Source: Icerya purchasi (Eukaryota > Arthropoda > Insecta > Hemiptera > Monophlebidae). Taken from it: a stretch of 64,000 nt of DNA. The position numbers and the translations under genes were made by a program. The notes under the pieces were generated by a model. The model was not told the origin of the DNA. It made no database searches and saw only the letters and a program-made list of their open reading frames with translations. The stretch spans positions 297,601,756-297,665,755 of the forward strand of contig CM077115.1 in NCBI GenBank assembly GCA_039619475.1, written 5' to 3'. Positions 52,015 through 63,800 of the stretch are shown here, in pieces; within the stretch, counting starts at the first letter, position 1; the number at the start of each line of letters is the position of its first letter.

Positions 52015-53599
52015 AAAGAAAAATAGTTAGTGTTAGTGGGTATAAAAAACTCTGCCCGAAAGCAACGTATAGAGTTACATGGCAAAAGAACAATTGATCA
52101 CCTCCACTTTTCTATTACATCGCAACAACGGTACGCTCAAAGAATTAAGATTAGTCACAAAGACCGAAAAAAAAAAAATAGAAAATATCAAGATGCGGTG
52201 TACGTTCTAAAAGTTTTATTTCTTACATTAACAACCCCCCATCGGAGTGACGCAGCTCGGCCGTGACAATTTGTCCGCTATTCAATCGATTCATTTGTTT
52301 CGAGTAATGAAAACAATGTAAAAAAAATTACACGCGTAAACAATTTATAACTGTTTATAATTTAACTTTTTCGTCATTAGCGCCAACTATAGTTAAATAT
52401 AAATATGTTCATCGAAAGAGTTCAAAAATTACTTGCAAAGTTAAAATTTCGAAATAAAAGGTTGTTTATGGATACGTCCTTTTCTTTTAGAACCTACGCG
52501 AAACATTACTTTGCGGCATAAAATTCACTATGAAAAATTCAAAAAAACAACCAAAAAAAAAAAAACATCGGGGAAACCTCTTGCTTTAAAAATTTAATTC
52601 AATCGTACTTTTACGAGTAATTAATAAATGATCAAAAATTCAATCGTTTCATTTAGGGCACCGACTTAGAGAAACTATATGCTACTGGCGTAGCCTTCTT
52701 ACCGAATTTTAAATCGGTTTTGAAATATACTCCGCTGCTAAGTGTAATAATATCCTTTTCATTTAGAAAATATATATTGAAAGAAATTTTAAACAATTAG
52801 CGAAAAAAATAAAATCAAAAAGGAGAGGGGGTTTGACTTTTCGCCAAAACTATCCATCTACATATATAAACAAATACGCGTGTATACTCATGGTGAAACA
52901 TGTTAATTTCGAAATAATTTAAGTGTCCGTCGTTCAATTGTGGTTAGACAATATTTTCGATGCACATTATACATACATATACGTATATATATATACATAC
53001 GTACAATATAAATATCGGATACATAAAATCTAAACGGAAATACTTACGGCGATGATCGTTGAGAGAAATACATATTACTCGTTTGTATACTACATGTCCC
53101 TGATCGAAAATGTTATTATCTTCTTCATCCGTCGGTATCTCGCGGTGAGTGTTTTTTACTTTTTCCGAACATATGCACAATGGTCTTCTCGGACGATTAA
53201 CCGCAATTTCATACGATTTTAGCCAATCGAACGCACTACTACATTAACAACGCGAACATTTTTGGTAGGCCGATTATTTTAAAATTCTTCATCACTGCCT
53301 TTTTTTTTTCGATTACAGATTAACAAAGAAAACTTAAAACACACATTTCCGAAAAAAACAATTTCGCGAAAAATCTAAAATCTAAACAATAATCGATCGA
53401 AAATAACGAAACAAAAATAATTTTATTAACAATGAGGGTAAGTAAACGCGAACGAGTTTTCGAAAAAATATTACAAATTACTATTATTCTTGTATACACG
53501 AATTTTGGGGGGGGGGGGTGAAAGAAATGAGGGAAAAAATCGTCGCCAATCGAATGGAATGGCAAAATTATAGAAAAAAAAAAAACAAAATAAAATCAC

Positions 53600-54120
53600 G
53601 TATCACGTTTAGTGCGGCTGTTAGTGTGCGCGAAGAATCTGGCGAACTAGCGTTCGAACCATCACAACAGACCGATCGGCCGAATGAGCCAGAAACGAAA
53701 TGCCGGGTCGTGGTTAGTGGCGGACGGGTACCCGCGAGTGCGACCGCAGCGGGTACAGAGGGAACTACTAGGCACAGATAGCGATGGGTGGGTAATAAAG
53801 GTGAAGGGCGAAAGCAGCGATTACCATTAATACGGACGCGGCGGCGGCAGGTAGTGCCGGCACGCGAAAACACCGAAGAGCTGCGCGCAGCGAGTGAGCG
53901 ATTAGAGTGAAAACATCCTCTGGCATCCTTGTCTCGCTCGCTGGCTGCCAGATGACGAACAAGACGACCGTATCAAAGGAGCGAGTTAATAACAGAGCCG
54001 CGGCGACATCTATCGAAAAATCGCGGAAACTCGCTCACACCGCTCGCCGCCGGCCCATTTGAGCGGCATCCCAAAACATCGCTATTAGAGAACTCGCGTC
54101 TCGCACTCGCCGAATTTTAT
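53600..54120. other. CpG-rich cluster (candidate promoter or 5' exon)
   Basis: About 500 bp with very high CpG (for example GGCGGACGGGTACCCGCGAG near 53720 and CGCTCGCCGCCGGCCC near 54041) within AT-rich DNA. Both strands are open (53518-53781 plus, 53568-53873 and 53768-53962 minus), which fits low stop density. No TATA box or initiator can be chosen with confidence. Confidence 0.4.
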
Positions 54121-54448
54121 TATCTCGTAGGCATTTCTCTTTTTTATTTCCTCCCAGAATTGATCCTCTGCGGGACGTTCGAAATTGTCAGACTACACAT
54201 TACGGTGTATTTTTCATTTTTTCCTTTAAACTCCTACCGTAAACAATAATAGTTTTGCGGCGGGGTGGGGTAATTTGTATTAGCTGTAACGGATCCAGTG
54301 AAACTACGAGGAATTAGAATTAGTGGGAGTTGTCAAAGTACTGCAACACGGTTGAGACTTGATAGGCAAATTGTAAATTACAAAGTGACAATTAAAACCG
54401 ATTCTACGAATTACAGAATTACAAAAGACTAACATATTGCAAAAAAAA

Positions 54449-54476
54449 TATATGTATGTATGTATGTATGTATGTA
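54449..54476. repeat. (ATGT)n microsatellite
   Basis: About six tetranucleotide units. Confidence 0.95.
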
Positions 54477-54704
54477 GTAATTCGGAACGAACTAAATAAT
54501 TATAAGTTTAAATGTTTAACCAATATACAATGTATATTATTTAGAAATGTTTTCGGATAAACGTAGATGATTAACAAACATTAATGATACAAATAAAATC
54601 AAGAAAGTGTGTGTGATCAGAACAAACTATAAAAGCGCACTGAAGTCAAATTCCTCATCATCAAAATGCTGTATACGGTTGCCGTGCATAGCGATGATCA
54701 TATA

Positions 54705-54952
54705 TCCCTATTTCTGGCAGCTTGAACTAATCTCTCTATAGATGTTATCCCGGTCCACTTTCGAATGTTCTGCGTCCAAGAAAGTCCAAATCCTCTTTTT
54801 CCTTCAATTTTCCCTTCAGGAAGAAGAAGCCGCGTGATTTCATATCTTTCTCCTCTGATTATGTGCTGTCCACCTGGTATCTTATTTTCCTTTCTTCGAC
54901 TATTCAGGGGATCATTCTTTCTTCTTGAATAGTTTTTAGTACACCTTCGTGT
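54705..54952 (-). pseudogene. 3' region of a non-LTR retrotransposon ORF2, decayed
   Basis: Read on the minus strand: EGVLKTIQEERMIP, a stop, IVEERKIRY, then after a one-base shift GGQHIIRGERYEITRLLLPE, GKIEGKRGFGLSWTQNIRKW and TGITSIERLVQAARNR. This is the same ORF2 tail seen at 12340-12617 (FGH or GQH, then GKxEG, W..N.R.WTG, then A..R), more complete toward the N-terminal side. One stop and at least one frameshift are present. The usual stop and 3' tail are not clear. It is 5' truncated and inactive. Confidence 0.85.
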
Positions 54953-55616
54953 TTCGTATGTGCATAGTTTTTATTCTTTTTTTGTTTTTTTTTCAACTAC
55001 ATATATCGACATTCAAAGTAAAATTTGGAATATTCTACACGCGGATAAACTGCCTAACTGCACCATCGTTAACTGATTTATATAAAGACATTTCAAACAA
55101 TATAGAAGAGCAGTTATTTACATATAGCAATGGCATTACCCCGCTTACATATATTCTTTAATATTTCTTTATACCGCCTCTAAACTGTTAATTTTAACCA
55201 CATAATTACTCTGTTTTACTGACTTCAGTGTGTTTTTGTGGCTGCATTCGTATTATTAATTTTTATCCGATGATCCGAGCTATGCTTGAAAACGTTGTTT
55301 CGAAATAGTATACATCGTTCATTAAATTTGTTTATTATCTTTTTGCTCAAATTACTACATATCTAATAACAATTACGATAATTTATTCTATATACTCTCA
55401 AAAAAGAAAAGAAAAAAGAAAACATCCGAATGACCATAATTACGTATGGAAAATCTGGACACAGCAAGAGCTAGGGTTTGAATATACCAGTGGGGCATCG
55501 AAGGAATAACGTCTGAACAATGTTAAAGACGGAATTCAGACGATTAAACCGACGAAATTGCTACGGAGAGCTAGTAATGGAATGATGCTTAATTATAACT
55601 ATAAAATAAATATTAA
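54953..55616. other. AT-rich non-coding gap
   Basis: I see nothing in it beyond a 70-codon open frame (54949-55161) with no recognisable features. Confidence 0.6.
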
Positions 55617-55860
55617 TTAACAAACAGAAATAAGCACAATTTACTTTGATGAATTTAAATATCGCAATTTAACGAAACATTTTCGGGCATAGCCCATCAT
55701 CATCTTGCACAATGCAGAATATATACTGAATTCCAAAATAGGGCTGCGCCGTTGGCCTTTTTAGAATTGAATATATTCTGTACTGTTGCTATTCGGGAAC
55801 ACGTTTCTTTAAATATATAATTTATTAAAGTAAATTATGCCGCTTATTTCTGTTTTTTAA
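55617..55860. mobile_element. 244-bp MITE with TTAA ends
   Basis: The left end TTAACAAACAGAAATAAGC (55617) and the right end read on the other strand (TTAAAAAACAGAAATAAGC, from 55860) differ at one of 19 positions. The similarity continues inward as ATAATTTACTTTAATAAATT with small gaps, giving inverted repeats of about 38 bp. A second inverted pair lies inside (CAGAATATATACTGAATTCC at 55725 against GAATTGAATATATTCTG near 55777). Non-coding. The TTAA ends fit mobilisation by a piggyBac-type transposase. A TA-target family is the alternative. Confidence 0.75.
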
Positions 55861-56571
55861 TAAACGGAATTTATTTATTTTATATAATATTTATAAAAAT
55901 TTTAACGAGCAGTCTCATTTTTTTTTGCCATTCTTAAGATTTCGAACATTTTTCAGTCAGCCTTTCGAAATGCTGTCCAGTAGAAAATCAGGAGAGAAAA
56001 AAATCTTATAATACCGTTCGTTTGTGTTGTTTCGTCAGAAATGTCTGTTTAAAAACATGAAGTACGCATATGCCCGCGCAAAAAAAAAAGAGGAAACAGG
56101 CATGAGGTTTAATAATTAAACAACGGCCGAGAAAAGGGCTGTAGAGTTGTTGCAGCGGCATTTTATGCTGTGGCAATATAAGAAAAACGAAAAGTAGCGA
56201 CAAAATGTTCGCAAGCGCGACTGCTGCGCATCAAGCGGGTGATGGTCGCGTTGCAGTGCGCGCGTCAAGCAATGTGAAAAGTTCACAATGTAATACGATT
56301 AATGATGTACTTCTTGGAAATCGCCGCTGCCTTCGACATATATTACCTGCGTTGCTATTTTATTTCATTTCTCGTTAAATCCGTGAGCTATACTGGAAAT
56401 CCGGAATGCGCTGGACAACTAATGCTACCCTACGAAACCGTGTTCCGTTCGGGTAGGGCAGCAAAGTCCGCTATCGCATAGAAATGATTAAAAAATGAAC
56501 CACATATCTTTTCAAAAAACGAACGAAAAAAAAACAGATGGTAGCAACTTATGACTAAAAAAAGTCAGTCC
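55861..56571. other. Non-coding gap
   Basis: AT-rich, with a short CpG-rich patch near 56210-56270. Nothing recognised. Confidence 0.6.
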
Positions 56572-56694
56572 CAACTACCGTGGCGCAGTTTGTCAGGTCA
56601 CTTGTTTTGTTAGAACCGGGTAACTTGCAAAAATTTCCCCCGCGCTGGATTAATGTCGATGGTTAACACATCTAAAATTATATAATAAAAAAAT
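56572..56694 (+). mobile_element. tRNA-derived SINE, copy 4, B box lost
   Basis: The head ACTACCGTGGCGCAGTTTGT matches copies 1 and 3, followed by TTGTTTTGTTAGAACCGGG. The B box is missing through a short deletion. The body CAAAAATTTCCCCCGCGCTG matches copy 3, and an A-rich tail ends near 56694. Without the B box it should not be transcribed by Pol III. Confidence 0.65.
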
Positions 56695-56997
56695 ACCAAC
56701 TCTAAATGGATATAGTTTATATTAATATATATATATATGCGTATGCAAAGAAACGTTAAAACGATGATTGCCTTTTATAATTCTCTAATAGACGTGTCAG
56801 ATTTAATTGACCATTTTCGCAAAATTAATTTTTTTCATAATTTCCATTAAAAAAAAAAAAAAAAAAAAAAAAAAATAAATTTGACGCAAAAAAGTTATAT
56901 GATCTGTGTATTACTTAAAAATAAGACAGTCATCATATTATATATACACACATGTATATACATATATACACATATATACATATATATATATAAAAAC

Positions 56998-57172
56998 TTG
57001 GTCACTTTGGCCCCGTCTACCCCTTGTATAAAATGATCAAAATTTACGTCATTCTCACTGGCCACAAAAAAATTATATAATCACAAAAATCCTATCCTAA
57101 CATTTAACTTTCGTTACATAAAATTGGGATATTTTTTCTAATGGAGGCCGGCCTAAAAATTACGTTGAAATT
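56998..57172 (+). mobile_element. Interspersed repeat family A, copy 3 (shortest)
   Basis: It begins CTTGGTCACTTTGGCCCCG after a TA-rich tract (56938-56995), lacks the CTCTCTTGC block by deletion, and keeps TTGTATAAAATGATCAAAAT, ATCACAAAAATCCTAT and TTTCGTTACATAAAATTGGG. It ends GGCCTAAAAATTACGTTGAA. Family B copy 2 starts about 10 bp downstream. Confidence 0.75.
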
Positions 57173-57182
57173 AATATATATG

Positions 57183-57232
57183 TATATAAGTAAAGTAAAA
57201 CCCATACAATGAACAAGGCATCGGTGATTGTG
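57183..57232 (-). mobile_element. Interspersed repeat family B, copy 2 (inverted)
   Basis: On the minus strand: CACAATCACCGATGCC, then GTATGGGTTTTACTTTACTT, matching 33205-33257 across about 50 bp. TA-rich sequence adjoins it. Because it sits next to a family A copy, B may be an extension of A or a separate insertion. Confidence 0.5.
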
Positions 57233-57779
57233 AATATATATACACATACAAATACATAAAACCTCAACTCTTCAGACCTTGACAAGTATAATTCTTACAG
57301 AAGAGTTGACTAACATCCTTCGCAAAATGATACTGAAACGTTACAACTTTCATTACAGAACTGCCGGCACGTTATATAGAGAGCAGTCCCATTAATATAT
57401 CTTTTTAGGCACTTATATGACCCCCGCCGGTGTATTGTCAATAAAATAAAAAAAAAACTGTAATAAAAAGTTTACGACACTGCTGATGTCGCTATAATAT
57501 AATGCAATAGGATAAAAATCGTTAGATAATGCTTAAAAATAATTCGCAGACTCCGGAGGAAGATCACTTTTGTATGGAGACTCGTTTCAGCGGAAAAATG
57601 CAACGTTGATTTTGAAATTTTCAGGTAGACGTGTATTTTCGTCATGTAAACGTTTGGAAAGCCTGATGATGACAGTTGCCAAAAAGGCGATAGAGCCTTT
57701 TTGTTTTTTGCTGGATGGGGTAGTAGTGGACTTTTAAAAGTTTTCTCGAAGTTTCAGAGGAAGTGGACAGTTTAATTAA

Positions 57780-58990
57780 TAACCGCTTAAATCCGGCAAA
57801 CGATCGCTGGATAGGTCTGCCGTTTTACGCGTCCCTCTGACTTAATTAGATGGACGACGGTGAAATCGTTAGAACAGCGATCGTCGTTTATTCCGAACGG
57901 ATAATAAAGCAGTGAATAAATGAAAATCGAAGAAAATAAAGTCTTGTGAACTTTCTTGCAAATATCGATTACAAGTGTCGCGTACAAACGCAGTAGCGTA
58001 TCCGGTGAATTCTGAATAGCGACGTTTTAAATTGCTCGCCGCGGTCGCATGTTGAACCAGCGCACACGAAATTATTAACTTCATAGAGAGCCGGAGAAGT
58101 AAGGCGTTGTGGCGAAATTGTTCTTCTTGTTCGGTGTAACCTCGGAGGCGGTGGCGGCACCGCAGATATTATCGCGGCGCACTTCAAGCTACACAGACGT
58201 CAGTGTGTGCGCGTCTCTAGATAAGGAAGAAGATGTAAAACGGAAAGGAATATAAATGTGTCAGACAACCGAAAGCAGACACGATAACAAGTATAAAGAG
58301 CAAGTACGGAGATAGATCGCACGCGTCAGTTAGACAAAGAGATGTTAGCGGCTGTGCGAGCAGGTCGGCAATCGGGACAGGAAAACACGTCAGATTGACA
58401 CGAAGACCTATGCGGACGGGCAGTAGGAAAAAGTAATGGAAAGAAGATAAAAAAAAAAAACAACAACAGTGGAGAATAGAGACAGCGGAAAAAACAGAAA
58501 AACAACAAAACAATCCGAATTGGCTGTTGCTGGTAGCGAGCCTGTGTGAAAGTAAATCTCGAATTGTAAGATAAATAGGCGGGCCGGTTTCAGAGACCGC
58601 GTCACGGAATCCGCACGCACACAAACGTTCCGATGTGTAAAAGTGGCTTTGTGTGCGCCAGATAATTCTGTTAGTCCGCCTTCGAATCCAGCGAGCAGAG
58701 GGGTGAAGAAGGCGACAGTCGTCAAGATGATTTTGGGTCGTTAATCGAAGGGAAAAAGGTCCGCATGGAGTCGCGGCCAGGGCCCAACACGTGCGGCAAT
58801 GCAAGACTGGTCACGTATACACATAAGCGATCGAGCGACGACACCGAATCAACGAGCGATTGCCACCGATGGTGTGCGCTATTCTCAACCTGGATAAGAT
58901 GAAGTCCCATGAAATGTGATCCCCCCCCCCTCCCACTATCGTCGGTAATTTACTTAATAAATTTCCTTCCAGACGCGCACAACAATTTAG
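57780..58990. other. CpG-rich, purine-biased cluster (candidate 5' exon)
   Basis: CpG is dense from 57780 to 58990, and the plus strand is strongly purine-rich at 58220-58560 (AGACAAAGAGATG, GGAAAGAAGATAAAA), which resembles a long 5' untranslated exon. TCAGTT at 58326 matches an arthropod initiator but has no clear partner element. The 195-residue minus-strand frame (58217-58804) is the complement of this purine bias and has no domain. Confidence 0.35.
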
Positions 58991-59073
58991 CGGAATCAAA
59001 AATGAATTAAACGATTTGTCGTTTCTTTGTTGTTTTCGTTCAAGTCGATCGGCATCAGAAAGTAAGAATGCAC

Positions 59074-59113
59074 AATTTAAACATTTTTTTTACTAAAAAA
59101 AATGTTTAAAATT
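59074..59113. repeat. Short perfect hairpin with one bulge
   Basis: AATTTAAACATTTTTTTT and AAAAAAAATGTTTAAAATT pair over 18 bp with a single-base bulge and a 3-nt loop (ACT). Confidence 0.85.
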
Positions 59114-60499
59114 AAAACGGCTGTCGTCAGTTTCGTCAATGATGTCCGTTTTATTTACTGAAAACTTACACACTTCCGACAACTAACAGTGTCGTTCCGA
59201 ATCCTGTGTTTCCGGTATTACATGTGAACGGTAGCTCTCTCTGGCGGGGTGGCCTCTTATTCGAGAGTTTATGCAGATCAAAAAAGACATGTCGAAATAT
59301 AACTAATACAAAAGTTGCGTTGCCAACCTCATTTTTTTCGATATTATTAAAAGTTTATTTCAGTTTATGTAATACTTCGAGAAAACGCGCCGTGTACGAT
59401 ATCGCCTGAGCAAATTTATTTCATCGGGAAATTTCAATTTTCTATTTAACCGTCATATTTATTATATACGCTTTTCGTTTAACTCCAAATGCATGATCAT
59501 CAAAAACGGCGCGCTATTTGATTTCCTTAAAAGCCCCTACTACTAATTCGCGAATGAAAAATAAATATTACTAGAAAAATAATCATCCCCGTATGGGACT
59601 CTGTTATATAACAGAACCTGTTATTACGTAAAGCGTAAAAATAATAAGCCTACTAATTAGCGCGCTCGTGGTAAATAGTATTATTAAATATTTACAACGC
59701 GCTGTAATTTCTTTAAACATCCCCCCTCCCCACTGCCACTAGCACCACCACGACCCACCGTCGAAAAGTACAATGATCATGGTCAGCTGCCTTTTAAAAT
59801 TGCTCATTTCGTAGAAAGATTGTGCACCTAGGTAATTATAAATAATTATCGCGTACAAATAAATGATCGGACAAAGCAGTCGCGAATATTAATAATACCG
59901 ATCGATTTCGTGTCAATAATATATGCATATATTCGGTGGCGGATCCGTGGAGGGGAAGTAGGGAACACCATCCATCCACCAAAGAACCAAAGGCTCCATG
60001 GAAAAATGTGTTATAACAGAGAAACTTAATCGATATACTATAAAAGATTTGTATAAATATTACAACATATGGATTTTAATAATTAATATTTAATACGGTT
60101 TTCGCTAGTACAACTATTAATAGTGTTACGTTTTTAGTCTGAAACGCAGCTGTCGTCGTCGATCTTTTGTCATTTTTAATTATTTCGTAATTTTTATTTT
60201 GTAATTTTAATTTAAAATAGAGTTCAATGAGAAATATTTAAACTTGCTCGCGAACAAACAGAATTCGAATTACTAACAAAAATAAAAACAAAGTATCTAA
60301 TAAAAATACTATCTTTCTTACTATTTTTAATCTAGCACATATTTAAGGTATAATTTTATAATTTCGTTTTATTTTTCACCCCCTAAATATAAGACAAAAG
60401 TTAAATTAAAAATTCCAATAATTACGTATTTTTAAAACACATTTTTATGAATTTCCAAAAAAGTGGTGGTTATTTGATTTTCTTTATATGAAACAACGG

Positions 60500-60805
60500 C
60501 TATTTCTCAAATCTACTGTCTACCGTATAAGTTATTATTACGTAATTATACAATTTCCCTCCCCAAAATGTCCTTCTGAATCCGTCCGTTATATATTTCA
60601 ATTTTTTTTTACTACCGGGTAATAAGTTTTCGGCAGGGAAACTTGAAATATATTCGTCCGTACAAATACACCGAGGGAGCTGCGACAGTGGCACTTGGAA
60701 GCAGTTACAGCGAAAGGGATCATTGCGGCAATATTCATTCGGACATCGAATTCGCGTTCGCTGCAATCGCAGCCCTACTTTTCCGTTGAGATAACAACGA
60801 TAGGA
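60500..60805 (-). other. Cysteine-rich open frame, unassigned
   Basis: The minus strand is open from just after a TAA (60806-60808) to 60500, about 102 codons. Its first half carries RIRCPNEYCRNDPFRCNCF and LPRCICTDEY, giving the spacing C-x4-C-x6-C-x-C-x10-C-x-C, with one more Cys upstream (SYRCYLNGK). The second half is lysine-rich and unremarkable. A TTGCAG acceptor-like site (60763-60768 on the minus strand) and a CCGGTAGTA donor-like site near 60617 could bound an exon, but the pyrimidine tract is poor. No family is recognised. It could be a host exon or chance. Confidence 0.2.
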
Positions 60806-63800
60806 TTATTTAATTTTGTTATTTTTCATGCAAACCTATTTCTGCGCAGTGATGCTACGCAACGAGATTAATTTTACCATTATTGTTTGTTCGCGTAGTC
60901 GTCTACCGCGATTAGTCGAGATTCTCGACCAAGTCGCGAATGCACCAAGACAAATTGTCTCGTTTTTAAAAAGGAGAATTATTCCGGCTTGGCGGTAGAT
61001 AAGGAGACGAGTGGGGATGAAGTTCGCAGAGATCAAAAACAAAATTAGAGCATGAAAAAAATAGTACGTCAAACGGGGAACGTTAATGTTGTTCGCAAAG
61101 TATTTTTCGAAAACGAAGAAAGACTAGTTTCACAAAAACTACATAAAATACATGCGAAGAAAGTAACTTAAGTACTTGAAAAATATTACTGTAAAATTTT
61201 TTCTCGAACAAAGAATTCCCATTAAATCGTGAAGTCTCCCCTCTATAGTTAGACAACGGCATGAGGGTGGACTATTTTCTCCAATTGAAGAGTCATGGTG
61301 TTATTAGTATCTGAAATTCCGGTATTAACCTCGCTTGCGGAGCGACCACCACAAGCTGCTCGGTTCATCGGAATCGCGGGTCCTGCAGTTGACAAATATT
61401 TGGAATTCGGTCCGAGCGGATTGCGTCCTCTGTATCCACTCGTCATAGTAGGCAGGTATAAAAAACTAAACACAATAACGAGAGCCGAAGAAGACGATAA
61501 TACAAAATAGAAAAACAAAAAAAAGCAAATACTGTTGAAAACATTTAATGTAAACATACAGGAAGGGGGCCACTTTTGTAAACAAATAGACGGTAAACAA
61601 GTAACAGCGACTGGTTAAAATGGCGCCGTATGATTATTACCTTTTTAAACGTCAATACCGAAAGAATCATCAAGGGTCAAAGTACGCTGTTCTGCCGTAA
61701 TATTCCTTTTTTCTTTTTAATAAATGATTTAAGTTCGGAAATTCGTTGAATATATTTAATTACGAAATGTCGGCTTTAAAATCTGCGGAACCGAATGCAA
61801 GGAAAGGGGTAACACACATTACCGGTCACGAACGGGGATATAAATACAAATTGACATGAAGCGTCGGCTAACGATAAGCACATGACCTTGTGCTAATATA
61901 AAGGGTGGAATGCCTCATTAAAATTGATCTCATTAAAATCGATCAGTCACGTAATATTTGTAGTTCGATTATGCAGCATAATCATGTGAAATGTTGAGAA
62001 GCAGATTTCAGATCGGAGAACATTGGTTGAAAATTAATGAAAATATACAGCAGCGCCATGTATAAATTACTTCTCTCGTATGGAAGTACGGAATCTCGGT
62101 AATAAAACAGAATTAACTGTAAAACACGTTTCGTTCATTTAAAAAAGGTGTAAACATTGAGATTTTCAAAATTCACTGAATTTCCAAAGACATTGTTCCA
62201 GAACTGAACGGTTCTCTAAATATCGTAAAGACAAATGAGTAATAGATTTTCTAAACAACGCATAGGACAGAATAGTACGTGTTTCAGCACGGAAATAAAT
62301 TTTGGAAACACCATCCTCTCTATTGACTATCGCTGATAGAACATTTTGCCCATTTCCGAGAAGCTGTTTACTCAATCGTTTACACTATATTCGCATTTCG
62401 AAATTATATTTACACTCCGCTAATTTTTACCCGATGTATCGGGTTATAAATGAAAAAGTTTTGTCTTTTTATCATTATCTCGGCAGCTTTAGCGGCTTCT
62501 GAAATTTTACCGAGTACGCCAGAGTTGGCTGTCGATTTAGAACAAAGTCTGCTCGCCTCAGGTTCTAATTTCGATAACGGCGAGTCAGAAATAAATGCTT
62601 TTTAAGGGCACTTTTTGGCCTACCACTTTTATCTCTAGTTGTAGTAGATAATTTTGTCTTTTTCGTTCAAAATCGTCTCCAATGACGACTCGAGACAATT
62701 CTGCGATTATCTCTGCTAGACACATTTCTGAAGAATATCTTCTTCCTCCAAAAAAAGTTTCGACTGATTTTTTTTTACCAATTCACCGAATAATTAGCGA
62801 GTCATTTAATTCTAAGTTTATAAATCAGTTTCCATCGAGGAAATCTTACATCGATATTCAATACGATAGCATACGTAAAAATTTGGAGTTTTTCGTATTT
62901 TAGATAAAAAGCAACTTTTAAGCAAACAAATTATCGAAAACGATATATACGCCGGGTTTCATTTAAATTTCTTCCAGTAAGAAAATCAGTAGTAAGTATG
63001 AACGTAGATATTGAGTTTTAAATGTTTTATGTTTATATGCCCGCAAAGAAAAAAAAAAATTAATTAAACAGTGAAAAAAAAAGAAAGGTAAAAAGTTGTA
63101 ATCATTTTATGCAATTATAAGTTTACTAAATTTTGGCGGCAAAGAGAATAGAAACATAACCTGTTTCGCGTTCTTAAACATGCCAGAGCTAGAGTACCTA
63201 ATTTCCTACTGTCACCGTGTCTTAAACCCGGGTAAAATGCGCAGGATTTCATTGAAATTTACTATGAGGAGAGCTGTATTTTACATATATATATTTTTTT
63301 ATAGTGGAAAAAAGTATTAACAATGATACGTCGAGGAAAATAATATTTTTACCAAAACCCAGTATAAAAAAAAGAAGCAAATCTTTTACTCGGAAAATAT
63401 TGAATAATTCTGCTGAAAAATTTTATCGACATTTAATAAGCGATATTAAACGCCACCGATCGAGGCTGTTATAAACCATTTTACTTCTTCTATTGTTCTT
63501 CCCTCATCGTTATTGAGCTAGGTTTTTTAAACATTTCGACAAACAAGGTCGTTTTCCCGGATATGGTACCCAATTCCGTTACAACCGCAAACTGGTGTGA
63601 ACGTTCAAAACGTCATCTTCGCGACTCGAGTGATTTTTTTGTTGCATTTCGAAATTAATCGCCTCAAGTTCAACTACGTTTCGACTTCCTCCTATCGCTC
63701 CCACCGCCAAAAAATAAAAAACCCGTAAAGAACGGTTGAAATATTTTTGCAAGAGATGACACTAATTCGCATTCTTTAGCGGGACACGCGACATTTATTC

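Larger units (their letters stand above)
48537..54704. other. AT-rich non-coding stretch
   Basis: No gene is recognised. It contains a TG microsatellite (51994-52014), an ATGT microsatellite (54449-54476), G11 (51429-51439) and G12 (53507-53518) runs, and a CpG-rich cluster at 53.6-54.1 kb. Confidence 0.6.

Noticed and set aside
58217..58804. Longest open frame in the window (195 codons, minus strand)
   Set aside because: It is the complement of a purine-rich plus strand, is full of Phe, Leu and Cys from TTC/TTT/TGT runs, overlaps other frames, and has no domain or codon support.
61249..61557. Minus-strand frame with a hydrophobic start resembling a signal peptide
   Set aside because: The hydrophobic part comes from AT-rich DNA, the opposite strand is also open over the same span, and the mature part matches nothing I recognise.
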